Part shown: one piece after another, positions 62,720 through 64,000 of the stretch
How positions within the stretch are numbered: position 1 is the first letter of the stretch
Layout of the letters: each line of letters starts with the position of its first letter
Assembly (NCBI GenBank): GCA_014804755.1
Contig: JAAUZE010000008.1
Location: 350,109-414,108 of the forward strand
Source: Lachnospiraceae bacterium
GTDB lineage: Bacteria; Bacillota; Clostridia; Lachnospirales; Lachnospiraceae
Length of the DNA: 64,000 nucleotides
Direction: 5' to 3'
Position numbers and translations under genes: made by a program
The notes under the pieces: generated by a model
What the model saw: the letters and a program-made list of their open reading frames with translations, nothing else
Databases searched by the model: none
What the model was told of the DNA's origin: nothing

Positions 62720-64000
62720 ATGAAGGTATCGGATTATATTGTTGCATATTTGATCACAAACGGTATCAGGGATGTGTTCGGATATCCGGGCGGAATGGTG
62801 ACGCATCTCATGGATTCTTTGGGAAGACGGAAGGATGAGATCGCGACACATATTACTTATCATGAGCAGGGCGCAGCATTTGCAGCATGCGGTTACGCGC
62901 AGGCATCCGGAAAGGTGGGAGTGGCGTTTGCCACGAGTGGTCCGGGAGCGACCAATCTGCTGACGGGAATCTGCAATGCGTATTTTGATTCTATTCCGAC
63001 TGTGTTCATAACCGGGCAGGTAAATACAAATGAAGCAAAAGGGGAGTTGCCCGTTCGTCAAAGGGGTTTTCAGGAGACAGATATTGTATCCATGGTATCC
63101 GGTGTGACGAAAGCGGCGATTTATATCCGGGATGCCGGAATGGTGGAGGAGGCATTAGAACGGGCTTTTTCGCTTGCGATGAGTGGGCGGAAAGGTCCGG
63201 TACTGCTGGATGTACCGATGAATGTGTTCCGTTCCGAAATAAAGCTGTTAGACGCGGGACAGAAAGAGGCGCAGGCACTGAATGAAGAAAATGGTGCGGC
63301 GGATTTGGATCAGATGGAGCGGGATGGTGAAGAGTGCCGGAATGCCCACAGGAACAGGGAGTTTATACAGTGCCTGAAAGAGGCGTTTTCTTTGGCAAAG
63401 CGTCCATGCCTTCTTCTCGGAAATGGGATTAGGACAGCGGGACAGATAGAGCAGATCAGAAGTATGATATTAAATTGCAGGATACCGGTGGTTTCGAGTA
63501 TGCTTGCGGTGGATTTGATACCGGAGGATATCGGACTGCAGGGAACCTATTATGGATTTATCGGCGCTTATGGAAACCGGAGCGCTAACTTTGTAGTGGC
63601 GAAGTGTGACCTGCTCATTTGTCTGGGTTCGAGACTGGATGTGCGGCAGGTTGGTGGAGTGAGGGAGCGTTTTGCACCGGATGCGAAGATCATACGGGTA
63701 GATATTGATGCGGGTGAGCTGGATGTCAGGATCCGTGAGGACGAACAGCAGTTTCTCCTGCCTCTTGAGCTGGCAATCCCATTGCTTCAGAAGAGCCTGC
63801 CACAAAAGGATTCGTATGCGGACTGGATTATGGTCTGCAGGACGATCAAGGAAAAGGTTAAGTATGTTGATGAAAAAGAACCAAACAGGGTAATTAATGC
63901 GATCAGCCGCCTGACTGGGGATGACTGCAGTATTGTGGCGGATGTAGGGCAGAACATGGTTTGGGTGGCACAGTCCTTTCATATGAAACACGGGCAGAGG
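62720..64000 (+). CDS. Thiamine-diphosphate enzyme, acetolactate-synthase-like (3' end outside window)
   Basis: Open from ATG 62720 to the window end, 427 codons without a stop. The PYR domain has VFGYPGGMV, the catalytic Glu in TYHEQGAAFAACGYA near residue 48, and TSGPGATNLLTGI near residue 72; the middle domain has RPCLLLGNGIRTAG near residue 226. The ThDP-binding GDG motif would come later, outside the window. A charged linker (residues 180-210) separates the domains. It is a paralogue of 26278. Role here unknown; it may open another sugar-synthesis group to the right. Confidence 0.85.
   Translation, partial: MKVSDYIVAYLITNGIRDVFGYPGGMVTHLMDSLGRRKDEIATHITYHEQGAAFAACGYAQASGKVGVAFATSGPGATNLLTGICNAYFDSIPTVFITGQVNTNEAKGELPVRQRGFQETDIVSMVSGVTKAAIYIRDAGMVEEALERAFSLAMSGRKGPVLLDVPMNVFRSEIKLLDAGQKEAQALNEENGAADLDQMERDGEECRNAHRNREFIQCLKEAFSLAKRPCLLLGNGIRTAGQIEQIRSMILNCRIPVVSSMLAVDLIPEDIGLQGTYYGFIGAYGNRSANFVVAKCDLLICLGSRLDVRQVGGVRERFAPDAKIIRVDIDAGELDVRIREDEQQFLLPLELAIPLLQKSLPQKDSYADWIMVCRTIKEKVKYVDEKEPNRVINAISRLTGDDCSIVADVGQNMVWVAQSFHMKHGQR

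Noticed and set aside
1-64000. tRNA, rRNA, CRISPR arrays and riboswitches
   Set aside because: None was recognised on reading both strands; most intergenic gaps are short and the longer ones show only the promoters, hairpins and IS described.

Overview
The window looks like a Clostridia chromosome, most likely Lachnospiraceae. Supporting signs are GGAGG-type ribosome sites, frequent GTG and TTG starts, LTA-synthase-type sulfatases, an IS1634-type element and family-typical proteins (GT-D, FkbM, WbsX, PglK-like exporters). This is a family-level guess from protein character; no rRNA or other marker gene is present. Every gene reads on the + strand except the transposase remnant.

Almost the whole window is one very large cell-surface glycan locus. 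Layout: (1) 1-3126, an LTA-synthase-type phosphoglycerol transferase (5' end outside the window) running into a truncated glycerophosphodiesterase and a GtrII-like membrane glucosyltransferase. (2) 3158-17510, an initiating polyprenyl-phosphate sugar transferase, glycosyltransferases, an ATP-grasp ligase, a DegT aminotransferase, two fucosyltransferase-like enzymes, an asparagine-synthase-like protein, an acyltransferase and two GT-C-like membrane proteins. (3) 17527-29122, behind a clear promoter: GT4, a PglK-like ABC flippase, an RfbH-type dehydrase, a large membrane protein, an HMGL-like aldolase, a HAD phosphatase, a ThDP enzyme and an NAD-dependent epimerase/dehydratase. Together these suggest a CDP-linked 3,6-dideoxy, possibly carbon-branched, sugar. 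(4) 29143-30965, a small cassette with its own promoter and terminator that does not look like glycan synthesis: a 160-aa protein, a DUF6575-like protein and a SecB-like chaperone. It has the shape of a toxin-antitoxin-chaperone or phage-defence module. (5) 31064-51476, many GT2/GT4/GT8/WbsX transferases, four FkbM methyltransferases, O-acyl- and acetyltransferases and a Wzx flippase. (6) 51504-53172, an internally deleted IS1634-type element flanked by a 41-bp direct repeat. (7) 53568-64000, a second GT-D transferase, a GT2, a second PglK-like ABC flippase, a full LTA-synthase-type enzyme, an MBOAT/SGNH acylation pair and the 5' part of a second acetolactate-synthase-like ThDP enzyme.

The working picture is this. 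Sugar nucleotides are made and modified in the cytosol. Glycans are built on a polyprenyl carrier by the initiating transferase and many GTs, decorated by methyl, acetyl and possibly amide groups, then flipped by Wzx or the ABC flippases. Outside the cell they are further modified with membrane-linked glucosyl, phosphoglycerol and acyl groups. Duplicated gene types (two each of LTA synthase, ABC flippase, GT-D, ThDP enzyme and GtrB-like transferase) point to a mosaic locus built by repeated acquisition or duplication. All functions are assigned by reading motifs and family resemblance; no database search was run.
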